Source: Bradyrhizobium sp. ORS 375
Lineage (GTDB): Bacteria; Pseudomonadota; Alphaproteobacteria; Rhizobiales; Xanthobacteraceae
Assembly: GCF_000239775.1 (NCBI RefSeq)
Contig: NZ_CAFI01000186.1
Location: 1-38,661 of the forward strand
Direction: 5' to 3'
Length of the DNA: 38,661 nucleotides
Below are positions 7,416 to 16,617 of this stretch, piece by piece. The translations under genes were made by a program, and so were the position numbers. The notes beneath the pieces are model-generated. The model was not told the origin of the DNA. It did not search any database and saw only the letters and a program-made list of their open reading frames with translations. Each line of letters starts with the position of its first letter. The first letter of the stretch is position 1.

Positions 7416-9635
7416 TCACCTCGCCTGTCTGCGCCGCGCCGGCAACCGCCCGAGCATCGGCCTGATCGCACCGACGATGGCTGCTGCGAACTCATTGTCG
7501 TTGATGTGATGCGGGAGTCGGATCAGGCGCCGGTTCGAGGTTTGCCGCACGGTTTGCTCGAGACTGCGGAACAGCGCCTCATCCGCCTCGCGGTCGAAGA
7601 ACGGCTGTCCCTGCGCATCGAGCGCGGAGACGCCCTTCTCCGGCAGGAAGAACCGAACAGGTCCATCCATGCGATTGAGCCGCTCACCGATCCAGCGCCC
7701 CATCTGCGCATTCTCCGCGGGCGTCGTCCGCATCAACGTGACCTGCGGATTGTGGACGTGGAATTTGCGGCCGCGATAGCGCTCCGGGATGGTGTCGGGC
7801 GCGCCGAAATTCACCATGTCCAATGCACCGACCGAGCCGACATAGGGCACGCGGCCACGGATGATGGCGCCGAAGCGATCCTCGGTGGCCGGGAAGACGC
7901 CGCCCATCAGGAGGTCGCACACCTCTGTGGTGGTGAGATCGACGACGCCGGCGAGCATGCCGGAGTCGACCAGCTTCTCCATCGACCGGCCACCGACGCC
8001 GGTGGCGTGAAACACGAGGCACTCGAAATCGTCGCGCAGCTCAGTCGTGATCTTCTGCACCGCCGGGGTCGTGACGCCGAACATCGTGATGCCGATCGCG
8101 GCGCGCTGCAATTTGGTGCGATCGACCGATGCCGGTTGGTGTTGCCGCGCCGTCACCATTCCAGCCAGCGCATGCGCGCCATTGCTCAGCACCATCCGCG
8201 AGATCGAATTGAGACCCTGAACGTCGGTCACCGAGTACATCATCGCGATGTCGGCCGGCCCGACATAGGCGCCGACATCGCCCGATGCGATCGAGGAGAT
8301 GATCAGCTTCGGCACGCCCACGGCCAGCTCACGCATGCCGGGCGCAACCAGCGACGTTCCCCCCGAGCCTCCGGCCGAGATGATGCCGGCGACGTTGTCC
8401 TGCCGCCGCAGCCAGCGCGCGAACGCCTCGGCCATTGCCGTGACCGATGCGCCGCGATCGGGGCCGAATACGACGGAGCCGCCGCGCGGATGATTGAGCG
8501 CGATCTCCTGGGCCGACACGTCGCAGCTCGCCTGCTTGCCGCTGGTCGAGACATCGACAAGCCGCGTGCGCAGCCCGTGACCGGCAACGATGTCGCGGAT
8601 AAAGCGCAGCTCGTCACCCTTGGTGTCGAGCGTGCCGACCACGATCACTGCCGGCGGCCCGGATGTGATCGGCCCTTTCAGCTCCCGGCTCGACCGCACC
8701 GCCTCGTCGAGCCTGGTGACGCTGGTCGAGATCGTCCGCGCCTTGGCTTCGATCTGGGCGATCGACACCGGCTGCGACCAGCGCGTCGGCAGCACGGGAT
8801 TGGAGACGTAGACCTTGACCGGTGCAGCCTTGGGCGCCACTGGCGTCGCGGCACGGGCGACCGGCTCCTCTCTCACCTGCTCGGTGCCGAGATCGGTCTC
8901 GTCGCCGGCATGCTGGCCGACGCCGAGCAGACGCTGCTGCAGCTCGCGATCGGCGGCAAGCCGCGCGGAGTCGATGATGCGGTTGATGCGGCCGTTGACC
9001 ATGATGGCCACGCGCGGCGAGATCGCCGTGGCCACGCCGATGTTCTGCTCGATCACGAGCACGGCGATGTCGCCGTCCTGGCCCAGCCGGATCAGCATCT
9101 CCTCGACTTGGGCGACGATGACGGGCGCAAGGCCCTCGGTCGGCTCGTCCATGATCAGGAGCTGCGGATTGGTCAGGAGCGCACGCGAGATCGCGAGCAT
9201 CTGCTGCTCGCCGCCCGACAATTGGCCGCCGCCATTGTTGCGACGCTCGGCGAGCCGCGGAAATGTCTCGTAGACCCGATCGACGGTCCAGGCGCCCCTG
9301 CGCATTCCGGCCGCCAGCCGCAGATGCTCATCGACGCTCAGCGAGCGCCACAGACGCCGGCCCTGCGGCACATAGCCGACGCCGAGCCTTGCGATACGCG
9401 CCGGGTTGAGGCCGGTGATGTCCTCACCACGCAGCCGCACCGTGCCACCGGATGGCCGCAGCAGGCCCATGATGGCCTTGCACAGCGTGGTCTTGCCCAT
9501 GCCGTTGCGGCCCACCAGCGAGAACACGCCGCCGTCGAGCCGGAGATCGACGCCTTGCAGCGCATGGGAATGGCCGTAGTAGACGTCGAGGCCGCGAACC
9601 TCGAGCGCAGGCACGGAGCGGCGGACCTCATTCAT
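7416..9635 (-). CDS. LivF-type ABC ATPase fused to a Tm-1-like (UPF0261) domain
   Basis: One uninterrupted frame of 739 residues. Residues 1-240 are a branched-chain-amino-acid-type ATPase. It has Walker A GRNGMGKT (42-49), Q-loop Q91, signature LSGGE (139-143), Walker B LLIMDEP (159-165) and a LivF-style VIEQN switch. About 85 residues of Ala/Pro-rich linker follow (about 245-327). Residues about 328-739 form a full-length UPF0261/Tm-1-like ATP-binding domain ([44 protein letters not shown]). The two halves are normally separate proteins. Start ATG 9635 is chosen: it overlaps livG by 8 bp, like the livM/livG junction, and the LivF homology begins here. The fusion ties an uptake ATPase physically to a domain of unknown chemistry, and its usual TIM-barrel partner is the next gene. 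Confidence 0.9.
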   Translation of the reverse strand: MNEVRRSVPALEVRGLDVYYGHSHALQGVDLRLDGGVFSLVGRNGMGKTTLCKAIMGLLRPSGGTVRLRGEDITGLNPARIARLGVGYVPQGRRLWRSLSVDEHLRLAAGMRRGAWTVDRVYETFPRLAERRNNGGGQLSGGEQQMLAISRALLTNPQLLIMDEPTEGLAPVIVAQVEEMLIRLGQDGDIAVLVIEQNIGVATAISPRVAIMVNGRINRIIDSARLAADRELQQRLLGVGQHAGDETDLGTEQVREEPVARAATPVAPKAAPVKVYVSNPVLPTRWSQPVSIAQIEAKARTISTSVTRLDEAVRSSRELKGPITSGPPAVIVVGTLDTKGDELRFIRDIVAGHGLRTRLVDVSTSGKQASCDVSAQEIALNHPRGGSVVFGPDRGASVTAMAEAFARWLRRQDNVAGIISAGGSGGTSLVAPGMRELAVGVPKLIISSIASGDVGAYVGPADIAMMYSVTDVQGLNSISRMVLSNGAHALAGMVTARQHQPASVDRTKLQRAAIGITMFGVTTPAVQKITTELRDDFECLVFHATGVGGRSMEKLVDSGMLAGVVDLTTTEVCDLLMGGVFPATEDRFGAIIRGRVPYVGSVGALDMVNFGAPDTIPERYRGRKFHVHNPQVTLMRTTPAENAQMGRWIGERLNRMDGPVRFFLPEKGVSALDAQGQPFFDREADEALFRSLEQTVRQTSNRRLIRLPHHINDNEFAAAIVGAIRPMLGRLPARRRQAR

Positions 9636-10410
9636 GGCCGCCTCCGAGATAAAGCTCCTGCACCTCGGGGTCGGATTCGATCTCGTGCGGCGCACCCTCC
9701 TTGAAGATGCGGCCGTTGTGCATCATCGTCACGCTCTCGACGACACGCAGCGCGACGTCCATGTCGTGCTCGATGATGATGTAGCCGATATGCGGCGGCA
9801 GCGCGGTCAGGATCTCGACCAGCTCGCGGCGCTCGGTCGGCGACAGGCCCGCGGCCGGCTCGTCGAACAGGATGAAGCGCGGCGCGCCGGCGAGCGCGAG
9901 CGCGATCTCGAGCTGGCGCTGCTGGCCATGAGCGAGCTCGGACACGAGTTGATCGCGCACCGACGTCAGATGCACCGCTTCGATCAGCCGCTCCGCCGCC
10001 TGCATCAGCGCGTCATTGACACTTGGACGCAGCATCGAGAAGCGCGCCCGCGAAACCCCGCGGCACGCCAGATAGACGTTGTCGCGAACGGTGAGGCCGA
10101 GGAACAGCGCCGAGATCTGGTACGTCCGCCGCAGCCCGCGCCTGATCCGCTCATAGGGCGGAAACGCGGTGACGTCCTCGCCGAAGAATCGGATCGTGCC
10201 CGAGGTCGGCAGGAAATCGCCGGTCACGCAGTTGAACAATGTCGTCTTGCCGGCGCCGTTCGAGCCAAGCACGGCGCGGCGCTCGCCCGGTCGCACCGTG
10301 ATCGTAATGTCGGTCAGCGCGGCCAGCGCGCCGAACATCCGGGTGACGCCGCGCAGCTCGAGCGCGGCGGTCGAGCCCAATGCCGAGAGACGGTCCGCCA
10401 CCCTATCCAT
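9628..10410 (-). CDS. livG: Branched-chain-amino-acid-type ABC transporter ATPase (LivG)
   Basis: Second ATPase of the importer, 260 residues, normal for LivG. It shows Walker A GSNGAGKT (49-56), a LivG-type Q-loop (YQISALF), a modified signature [12 protein letters not shown], Walker B ILFDEP and the H-loop IIEHDMD. The Q-loop and C-terminal region are LivG-type, not LivF-type. Start ATG 10410 overlaps the livM stop by 8 bp; upstream codons in the frame fall within livM and are not conserved sequence. It forms a heterodimer with the LivF part of the downstream fusion protein. Confidence 0.93.
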   Translation of the reverse strand: MDRVADRLSALGSTAALELRGVTRMFGALAALTDITITVRPGERRAVLGSNGAGKTTLFNCVTGDFLPTSGTIRFFGEDVTAFPPYERIRRGLRRTYQISALFLGLTVRDNVYLACRGVSRARFSMLRPSVNDALMQAAERLIEAVHLTSVRDQLVSELAHGQQRQLEIALALAGAPRFILFDEPAAGLSPTERRELVEILTALPPHIGYIIIEHDMDVALRVVESVTMMHNGRIFKEGAPHEIESDPEVQELYLGGGHE

Positions 10411-11491
10411 GCCCGTGGCCTCCCGAACGCGGCGGCGCGTCCTTCTGCTGACCACGCCGGCGCCAGCGCTCATAGAGGCCGATGACGCCATCCGATGACC
10501 AGAACACGATGGCGAGAAAGCCGAGCCCGATCAGCAGGCGAAATCTGTTGCCGTCGAGCCCGACCTTGACCAGGAAGTCCAGCGCGAAAGTCCGCAGGAT
10601 CACGAAGATGAAGGCTCCGATGTAGGGGCCCACCGGACGGGTGATGCCACCGACGACGGCGACGATGAGGATGTCGATGCAGCGCTCGACTGCCACCGAG
10701 CCGGGCGAGATCTGCCGGTAGTTCCAGACCTGGAGCACGCCGCCAAGGCCGGCGATGAGAGCCGCGAAGGCGTAGGCCGCAATGCGATGCGCATTGACGT
10801 TGAAGCCGAGCGCCGCCATGCGCCTGGGATTGTCGCGAACGCCCTGCAGCGCCAGGCCGAACGGCGCGCGCGACAGATAGAGCACGGCAAAATAACACAG
10901 CGCCGCGACCACCAGGATCAGATAGTAGAACGCAATATCCGTGCGCCAGTTGATGCCGAGGAAGTGTGGCGTCGCGATCGTGTTGATACCGGTGTGGCCG
11001 TTGAAGATCGCCCAGTTCTGGTTGGTGAAATAGTAGAACGCTGCGCCGATCGCGAGCGTGATCATGATGGTGTAGATGCCCTCGGTGCGCACCGCGAGGG
11101 CCCCCCCGAGCGTGCCGAACAGCACCGCCAGCACCAGCGCCATCGGCGTCGCCAGCCACCACGGCCAGCCCAGGCTGATATTGGCGTTGCCGCTGACCCC
11201 GAACACCGCGACCATGTAGCCGGCAAAGCCGGCGATGGTGAGCTGCATCAGGCTGACCATGCCGCCATAGCCGGCGAGGAACATCAGGCTCAGCGCGATG
11301 GTGCCGAGGATCAGGGTCGTCCCAAAAATCTCGATCAGGAAGAAGCCGTTGGCGATGAGAGGCATGATCAGCAGCAGCGCCGCCAAGGCCCAGCCCCAGG
11401 GCTGCTCGGTCACCGACCATGTGGCCGGCGGTGCCGTCGCGCCCCGCGCCAGCATGCTCTCTCTCGTGCGTGCCTCCTGGATCAGCGACAT
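10403..11491 (-). CDS. livM: Branched-chain-amino-acid-type ABC permease (LivM)
   Basis: Inner-membrane permease of 362 residues with an extended cytoplasmic N-terminus of about 30 residues, then eight or more hydrophobic segments. LivM hallmarks are LSLMFLAGYGGMVSLMQ near the first third and the loop GVRDNPRRMAALGFNV, which contacts the ATPases. It pairs with LivH and, with LivG and the LivF fusion, completes the importer. Start ATG 11491 follows the livH stop by one base. Substrate is not necessarily a branched amino acid: Liv-type systems also carry urea, amides and aromatic acids. Confidence 0.94.
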   Translation of the reverse strand: MSLIQEARTRESMLARGATAPPATWSVTEQPWGWALAALLLIMPLIANGFFLIEIFGTTLILGTIALSLMFLAGYGGMVSLMQLTIAGFAGYMVAVFGVSGNANISLGWPWWLATPMALVLAVLFGTLGGALAVRTEGIYTIMITLAIGAAFYYFTNQNWAIFNGHTGINTIATPHFLGINWRTDIAFYYLILVVAALCYFAVLYLSRAPFGLALQGVRDNPRRMAALGFNVNAHRIAAYAFAALIAGLGGVLQVWNYRQISPGSVAVERCIDILIVAVVGGITRPVGPYIGAFIFVILRTFALDFLVKVGLDGNRFRLLIGLGFLAIVFWSSDGVIGLYERWRRRGQQKDAPPRSGGHGHG

Positions 11492-11492
11492 C

Positions 11493-12503
11493 TCACCGCC
11501 TCGCCAGCAGGCCCTGGGGCCGCAGCGCCAGCACCAGAACCATGATCAGGAACGTCACGACGATCGCGTAGGTCGGGATGTAGACCGACCCGAGCTGCTC
11601 GGCCAGACCGATGATGATAGCGCCGAGCGCGGCTCCCGGAATCGACCCCATGCCGCCGACGATGACAACGACCAGCGACGCAAGCAGGAAGCGCGTATCC
11701 TCGCCGGGCGAGATCGACTGGAACGTCCCGCCGACCACGCCGGCGATCCCGGCCAGTCCCGCGCCGAACGCGAACACCAGGACGAAGACGAGCTGGATCT
11801 GCACGCCGGTGGCCGCCAGGATCTCACGGTCGTCGACGCCCGCACGGACGATCATGCCAACCCGGGTGCGGTTCAAAGCGAGCCACATCAAAATCCCGAT
11901 CACGACCGAGCCACAGAAGATCACCAGGCGCACCAGCGGATATTGCAGGAACACCGCCTCGCCGGACGACTTCATCGCGGTCATCAGCGGCAGCTGGACC
12001 GGCCCGATCAGCCACGCCGGAGTCTGGATCTGATAGAAGTCGCCGCCGAACGCCCACAGCATCAGATCGGCGAACACGATCGATAATCCGATCGTCACCA
12101 TCGTCTGCCGCAGATCCTGCCCCTCCATGCGGCGGAACACCAAGAGCTGCAGCAGCACGCCGATGATGGCAACGACGATGAAAGCGGCAATGAAGGCGAG
12201 AATCCAGGAGCCGGTCGCAGCCGAAATCCCGTAGCCGACATAGCCGCCGAACAGATAGAGCGAGCCGTGCGCGAGGTTGACGTTGCGCATCAGGCCGAAG
12301 ATCAGGGTGAAGCCACTGGCAACGAGGAAGTAGAGTCCGCCGAGCGTGATACCGTTGAAGACGGCGCTCAGAAACACCTTCTTGCGGCCGATCGCTTCCT
12401 CCAGGCCCGGCGGCCAGACAGCAAAGATCAACCAGGCAAGGAACGCCATGATCAGAAGAATGATCAGAGACCAGATCGGATGGCGCTCGACGAAGCCGGT
12501 CAT
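11493..12503 (-). CDS. livH: Branched-chain-amino-acid-type ABC permease (LivH)
   Basis: Inner-membrane permease of 336 residues, a little longer than usual for LivH (about 290-310) because of an N-terminal membrane segment (residues about 12-31) and a periplasmic loop before the conserved core. Core hallmarks are NGITLGGLYFLVASGFTLIFGLMRNVNLAHG and the C-terminal GGMGSIPGAALGAIIIGL. Start ATG 12503. A 199-bp gap separates it from the AraC gene upstream, so a separate promoter for livHMGF and downstream genes is possible. Confidence 0.93.
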   Translation of the reverse strand: MTGFVERHPIWSLIILLIMAFLAWLIFAVWPPGLEEAIGRKKVFLSAVFNGITLGGLYFLVASGFTLIFGLMRNVNLAHGSLYLFGGYVGYGISAATGSWILAFIAAFIVVAIIGVLLQLLVFRRMEGQDLRQTMVTIGLSIVFADLMLWAFGGDFYQIQTPAWLIGPVQLPLMTAMKSSGEAVFLQYPLVRLVIFCGSVVIGILMWLALNRTRVGMIVRAGVDDREILAATGVQIQLVFVLVFAFGAGLAGIAGVVGGTFQSISPGEDTRFLLASLVVVIVGGMGSIPGAALGAIIIGLAEQLGSVYIPTYAIVVTFLIMVLVLALRPQGLLARR

Positions 12504-12702
12504 CAGTCCTCCCTCACCACCGGGCGGACAGCTTCATCATCACAGCGGCCGGGCGCACCGGGCCGGAGATCGCCGGGTCTGCCGGCCATCGCTCGTCCTC
12601 CCTCGTCGGATCCTGTGCCGGATCACGTTGCCAGGAGTGTAGCTGCAGACGAGGACGCGGGTTTGATCGACAGTCTCTTTTCGCGCGATGCGCAGCAACA
12701 GG

Positions 12703-13524
12703 TCAGGCGCGCAGCACCTTCGCAGCGCGGCGATAATCGGTCGGGGCCATGCCGACATTGCCGGCAAAGAAGCGGGTGAAACCGCTTTGCGACGAGAAGC
12801 CGAGATCGAAGCTGATGTCGGCGATCGGCGTCTCTGTCGCGACCAGCGCATCCAGCGCCCGCTCCATCAGCAGCGTGTTCAGATAGAGGTTCGGCGTCAC
12901 GCCGGTCTGGCTGCGAAACAAGCGATAGAAATGCGGCCGCGACAGTCCCGATTCCCTCGCGATATGGTCGAGCTCGATCTCGGCGCAGGGACTGTCCGAC
13001 ATCAGCTTGATGCATTTGCGAACGCGGAAATCCGTGACCTCGATGCTGGACCGCTCGGGCATCAGCTCGGACACTCGCCAGCTCTCCTCATAGCAGCTGT
13101 CGATCAGGTGGCGCAGCTCGCCATCGAGGCAGCCGAGCGATGGCGCGCCACAGACCAACGCTGCGGTGCGGCGAATGCAACGGTCGAGCGCCGGCGTCCG
13201 GCGGAAGCAGGTCCGCCCGAACCGCAGGCCCTCACGCGCAGCCGGCGGCGCGAACCATTCCGAATTGACGTAGAGCACGAAGAAGATCGCGCCATTGTCG
13301 ATGTCGTTCGGCACGAAATTATGGGGTTCCCATGGATTGACCACGACGATGGAGTCCTCGCCAATGACGTGGCGCTGGTCGCAGACGTCGATATGCGCCG
13401 GAGTTCCGCCAACGTGAAAGATCAGGTGCCCTTCGCGATGGGCATGCACATTGAACGGCCGATTGAGCTGATAGACCGTCGCCCGACCGAAGCGGGCATG
13501 AAAGACGGCAAGCGCCCTACTCAT
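12703..13524 (-). CDS. AraC-family transcriptional regulator
   Basis: A 273-residue regulator. The N-terminal half is a cupin-type ligand-binding domain (VHAHREGHLIFHVGG, VNPWEPHNF). The last 100 residues carry two helix-turn-helix motifs, the first in IARESGLSRPHFYRLFRSQTG and the second in PIADISFDLGFSSQSGFTRFF, the conserved AraC C-terminal signature. Start ATG 13524 or the adjacent GTG 13527, with GGGGAAG upstream. It lies between the binding-protein gene and the permease genes on the same strand, so it most likely controls this importer and the linked hydroxylase, with the imported compound as a candidate inducer. Confidence 0.92.
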   Translation of the reverse strand: MSRALAVFHARFGRATVYQLNRPFNVHAHREGHLIFHVGGTPAHIDVCDQRHVIGEDSIVVVNPWEPHNFVPNDIDNGAIFFVLYVNSEWFAPPAAREGLRFGRTCFRRTPALDRCIRRTAALVCGAPSLGCLDGELRHLIDSCYEESWRVSELMPERSSIEVTDFRVRKCIKLMSDSPCAEIELDHIARESGLSRPHFYRLFRSQTGVTPNLYLNTLLMERALDALVATETPIADISFDLGFSSQSGFTRFFAGNVGMAPTDYRRAAKVLRA

Positions 13525-13600
13525 CACTTCCCCACCGATATGACTTCTTGATTATGCATGAGCGTCGATCATCGCCCCGCCAAAAGCAAGAGACGCGACG

Positions 13601-13629
13601 ACGCGGCCGGAGCAAGCTTCCGGCCGCGT
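13601..13629 (-). terminator. Strong hairpin after the Liv-type binding-protein gene
   Basis: A perfect 11-bp inverted repeat, ACGCGGCCGGA and TCCGGCCGCGT, with a 7-base loop, begins 21 bp after the stop of the binding-protein gene. No clean T-run follows on the minus strand (only TTGCTTTTGG about 10 bases later). It may be a partial terminator or an mRNA-stabilising structure that makes the binding protein more abundant than the regulator and permeases downstream. Confidence 0.6.
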
Positions 13630-13649
13630 GAGTTGCGGACCAAAATTGG

Positions 13650-14900
13650 TCAGTACTTCTTACATTCAGGCACCGTCCGGCTCGGCAGGCCGATCTTGGC
13701 GAAGGTGGCCGCATCGTAGCCCAGCGTCTGGTTGACGTCGGGGATCACCTTCACGACCTTGCTGAACAGCGCGCCCTTGCCGTCATCGACGACCTCGGTG
13801 ACGAAGTTGGTACCGATCGCCTGGCGATTGGAGTCGAGCTTGATCTTGCCGTTGGGCGCATCGATCTCGATCTTGGCCAGCGCCGCCTTCAGCTTCGACT
13901 GGTTGTCCGACAGATCGCCATTGACCTCGCGCAGCGCCAGGATCAGCGCCATGGTCGAGCCATAATAGTTCGTGGCGAGCAGCGACGGGCTGGGGAAGCG
14001 CTTCTCCGGCGGGAACGAGTCCTGATAAGCCTTGACGAACTTCTGCCAGCGCGGATCCTCCCAGGTATCGGCCTGGCCGGACGCCGCAATCGTTCCGATC
14101 AGGGCGTTCTTGGCATTGCCCTTCGACGACAGGATGGTCTGGTCGATCATGATCGAGCCGCCCATCAGATGGGCCTTGCCGCCGGCCTGCTGATACTGGT
14201 TGAGGAAATTGACGGCGTCGGCGCCACCGAGGCCGAGATAGATCGCATCGACGTCGTCCGGCAGCGCCGCGATCACCGAGGCAAAATCCTTGGTGCCGAG
14301 CGGAACCCATTGCCGGCTGGAGATCTTGCCGCCGAGGCCGCAAAACTCCAATGCCAGTCCGAACACCTGGGTATAGATGAAGGAGTAGTCCTCGCCGACG
14401 GTCGCGATCTTGCGATAGCCCTTGGTCTCATAGGCGTATTTGCCGAGGCCGACCTGCCACTGCGCGCCATCCATGTTGAAGCGGAAGAAGTTCGGCGCCG
14501 GGTCGACATAGGTCGTCTCCTGCGCGCCGGAGGCGGCGTTGACGAATGTCAGCTCTGGATGCGTCTTGGCGAAATTCTTGACCGCGATGCCCTCGTCGCC
14601 GGACAACGGCGACAGCAGGATCTGCACCTTGTCCTGCTCGATCAGCTTGCGCACCGCGCGCACCGCCGAGTCGGGCGTGGCATCGGTCGAGGCCACCACG
14701 AACTCCAGCTCCTTGTCGCCGATCTTCTTGCCGAGCACGTTCAGCGCGGTGACATGGCCGCGCATGCCGTCCTCGCCAAGGACCGTATAGGTCCCCTCGA
14801 GCGTCGCGGTGACGCCGACCTTGATCTTCTCCTGAGCGTACGCCGTACTGGACAGCAACAGCGCCGTGACCACGGCGAACCCTACGCGTCGCATGTGCAT
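13650..14900 (-). CDS. Periplasmic binding protein of a Liv-type ABC importer
   Basis: Type 1 periplasmic binding protein (Peripla_BP_6, LivK-like) of 416 residues. A classical signal peptide ends in SSTAYA before residue 23 (start at ATG 14900, eight bases after GGGAGGG). The mature protein begins QEKIKVGVTATLEGTYTVLG and continues with the two-lobe fold (LSPLSGDEGIAVKNFA, VGEDYSF, YLGLGGADAVNFLNQY). It delivers the substrate to LivHM. Liv-family sequence alone does not define the ligand, and the linked Mo hydroxylase argues for a compound other than leucine. It is the first gene of the minus-strand block and faces the ribose-type operon across 487 bp. Confidence 0.92.
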   Translation of the reverse strand: MHMRRVGFAVVTALLLSSTAYAQEKIKVGVTATLEGTYTVLGEDGMRGHVTALNVLGKKIGDKELEFVVASTDATPDSAVRAVRKLIEQDKVQILLSPLSGDEGIAVKNFAKTHPELTFVNAASGAQETTYVDPAPNFFRFNMDGAQWQVGLGKYAYETKGYRKIATVGEDYSFIYTQVFGLALEFCGLGGKISSRQWVPLGTKDFASVIAALPDDVDAIYLGLGGADAVNFLNQYQQAGGKAHLMGGSIMIDQTILSSKGNAKNALIGTIAASGQADTWEDPRWQKFVKAYQDSFPPEKRFPSPSLLATNYYGSTMALILALREVNGDLSDNQSKLKAALAKIEIDAPNGKIKLDSNRQAIGTNFVTEVVDDGKGALFSKVVKVIPDVNQTLGYDAATFAKIGLPSRTVPECKKY

Positions 14901-15125
14901 CGAACTCCCTCCCTTGTTGCCCATTGCTGGAGCACACGAATGTGCCGGCCAGTCGTTGCTGACCGTGTTGGCAGCAGGCCTCACCAAGTTCTGGCAAGCA
15001 GCGGTGAGCCCCCATCACTTGCAGAGGCTAGCTGACGGCGCGCGGGCTCGGATGGGATGCCGAGCGTCGACCTTGACGAGCAGTCTCATTTTCCTTGATG
15101 CGACGCAAAAATTGCGGCGCGTCGG

Positions 15126-15139
15126 TGATAGCGCTGACA
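15126..15139. promoter_or_regulatory. Putative LacI-type operator, distal copy
   Basis: TGATAGCGCTGACA matches the perfect palindrome TGACAGCGCTGTCA downstream at 12 of 14 positions. A third, weaker site with only the CAGCGCTG core is at 15169-15176. Spacings between centres are 40 bp and 89 bp. A CG-centred palindrome is typical of LacI-family operators. Confidence 0.5.
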
Positions 15140-15253
15140 TTCACGCTGCGCGTGATACGGGCGCGGTTCAGCGCTGCATATACATTATATTATAGGATCT
15201 TTTGTGCACTGCGCTTCGATTCCGCGGTCACGTCAAAGCCCCGGCGGCAGTAA

Positions 15254-15282
15254 TTGACAGCGCTGTCATCGGCCGGTATCGC
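15254..15282 (+). promoter_or_regulatory. Putative sigma-70 promoter overlapped by a perfect 14-bp operator palindrome
   Basis: TTGACA (15254-15259) is a consensus -35 box, followed after exactly 17 bases by TATCGC (15277-15282) as a weak -10. The perfect palindrome TGACAGCGCTGTCA (15255-15268) covers the -35 box and the front of the spacer, the position expected for repression by a LacI-family protein. The resulting leader would be about 100 bases before ATG 15388. Confidence 0.5.
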
Positions 15283-15387
15283 TGCGATCGTCGAGATGAC
15301 GAGCGATGCTCGAAGAACCTCCGCGAACAAGCGAGGCGTCTCGCACATGCGTCGATCATTGGCGCAGCAACAATGGGGAGGTCACCA

Positions 15388-16527
15388 ATGTCTTCCAAGT
15401 CGATAAAGGCGCGATGCCTTGCTACCTGCGCATCGCTGGTGCTGGTTTCGGCGTTTGCCAGCAAGGCGCTTGCAGAACCGGAGATGGTCAAGGGTCCGGC
15501 GGCCGAGCCCGAATGCATGGTGCCGTGGACCGGCGACACCAAGTTCTTCAAATATCCCGCCAAGAAGGGTCCCTACCGCATCGCGCTCGCCAATGGCTAC
15601 ATTGCCAACACCTGGCGCATCCAGATGATCCAGACCGCGAAGGCCTATGCGGCGCAGCCCGAGGTCAAGGCCAAGCTGAAGGAGTTCAAGGTGGTCTCGA
15701 CCGGCGAGGACGTGCCGGCGCAGATCTCGGCGATCAACAACTTCATCGACTCCGGCTATGACGCCATCGTCGTCAATGCGCAGAACCCGACGGCGTTCGG
15801 CCCGGTGATCAAGCGCGCCAAGCAGGCCGGCGTCATCCTCGTCGCGTTCGACAACATTCTCGCGACGGAAGATGCGATCAACGTCAACGTCGACCAGAAG
15901 GGCCTCGGCGAGCTCTGGGCGCGCTGGCTGGTCAAGAACGTGCCGGGTGGCGGCAAGGTGCTGGAGGTGCGCGGCGTCGCCGGCACCTCGGTCGACACCG
16001 ACCGGCACAACGGCTTCCACTCCGTGCTGAACGGCTCGGGCAAGAAATGGCAGGTCACCGAGGTCGTCGGCAAATGGGACGACGGCGTTGCCCAGAAGGC
16101 CACGGCCGATGCGATCGCGACCAACGGTCCGTTCGATGCGATCTCCGGCCAGGGCGGCGACACCGGCATCGTGCAGGCGATGCTCGACGCCAAGCACAAG
16201 ATGGTGCCGTTCGGCGGCGAGACCGAGAACGGCTTCCGCAAGTTCTGCGCCGCCAAGGCGTCGGAAGGCCTGAAGTGTTCCTCGGCCGGCACCGGCCCTG
16301 CGCAGGTCGCCGTCGCGATCAAGGTCGCGCTCGCCGCACTGGAGGGCAAGGTGGTGCCGCAGTCGGTCAAGCTGCCGCTCGCCGTGGTCGAGGATCCCAA
16401 CTTCAAGAAGGACGAGGACTACTTCCCGTCGCAGTCCGACAATTTCTTCGTCGGCAACTCCTTCCCGACCTGCGGCATCAACTTCACGGCGCAGGAGATC
16501 ATGGGCCAGTCCAAGGAAAACCAGTAG
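15388..16527 (+). CDS. Sugar ABC importer periplasmic binding protein (RbsB-like)
   Basis: Type 1 periplasmic sugar-binding protein (Peripla_BP_4) of 379 residues. A Sec signal peptide ends in SKALA near residue 29; the hydrophobic core spans about 10-24. Family segments include YRIALANGYIANTWRIQMIQ, DVPAQISAINNFIDSGYDAI and VEVRGVAGTSVDTDRHNGF-like text around residue 195. Cysteines in CMVPW and FPTCGINF could form a disulfide. The start follows GGGGAGGTCACC, and the signal peptide begins immediately there, which excludes upstream starts. Ligand probably a pentose, polyol or related sugar; it cannot be fixed from sequence. Confidence 0.93.
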   Translation: MSSKSIKARCLATCASLVLVSAFASKALAEPEMVKGPAAEPECMVPWTGDTKFFKYPAKKGPYRIALANGYIANTWRIQMIQTAKAYAAQPEVKAKLKEFKVVSTGEDVPAQISAINNFIDSGYDAIVVNAQNPTAFGPVIKRAKQAGVILVAFDNILATEDAINVNVDQKGLGELWARWLVKNVPGGGKVLEVRGVAGTSVDTDRHNGFHSVLNGSGKKWQVTEVVGKWDDGVAQKATADAIATNGPFDAISGQGGDTGIVQAMLDAKHKMVPFGGETENGFRKFCAAKASEGLKCSSAGTGPAQVAVAIKVALAALEGKVVPQSVKLPLAVVEDPNFKKDEDYFPSQSDNFFVGNSFPTCGINFTAQEIMGQSKENQ

Positions 16528-16544
16528 GCTACCCTGCTCGACTC

Positions 16545-16575
16545 CCGCTGCGCCATCGGACGGATGGCGCGGCGG
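16545..16575 (+). terminator. Strong hairpin between sugar binding-protein and ATPase genes
   Basis: A 13-bp stem (CCGCTGCGCCATC with GATGGCGCGGCGG, one G-T pair) and a 5-base loop begins 17 bp after the binding-protein stop and ends 42 bp before the ATPase start. No T-run follows, so it is more likely an mRNA-stabilising or partially terminating structure that favours the binding protein. Confidence 0.6.
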
Positions 16576-16617
16576 ATCGGCTACGACTGTCGCTGAGGCG
16601 CCGAGGAAGCAAGCATC

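Larger units (their letters stand above)
14901..15387. promoter_or_regulatory. 487-bp divergent intergenic region
   Basis: Non-coding region between the Liv-type binding-protein gene (leftward) and the sugar binding-protein gene (rightward). It must hold both promoters. The right two thirds contain three AGCGCT-centred sequences (listed separately) and an AT-rich patch at 15178-15199 (TACATTATATTATAGG), unusual in this GC-rich DNA and a possible -10 region. I see no clear promoter for the leftward gene. Open frames that extend into this region lack ribosome-binding sites and resemble nothing. Confidence 0.6.

Noticed and set aside
5030-9704. Two long plus-strand open frames (5030-7465 and 7287-9704)
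   Set aside because: They are antisense to well-supported flotillin, TIM-barrel and LivF/Tm-1 genes and show no recognisable protein features.
9628-12503. Naming the importer a leucine/isoleucine/valine transporter
   Set aside because: Family membership is clear, but Liv-type systems carry many substrates and the linked enzymes do not act on branched-chain amino acids.
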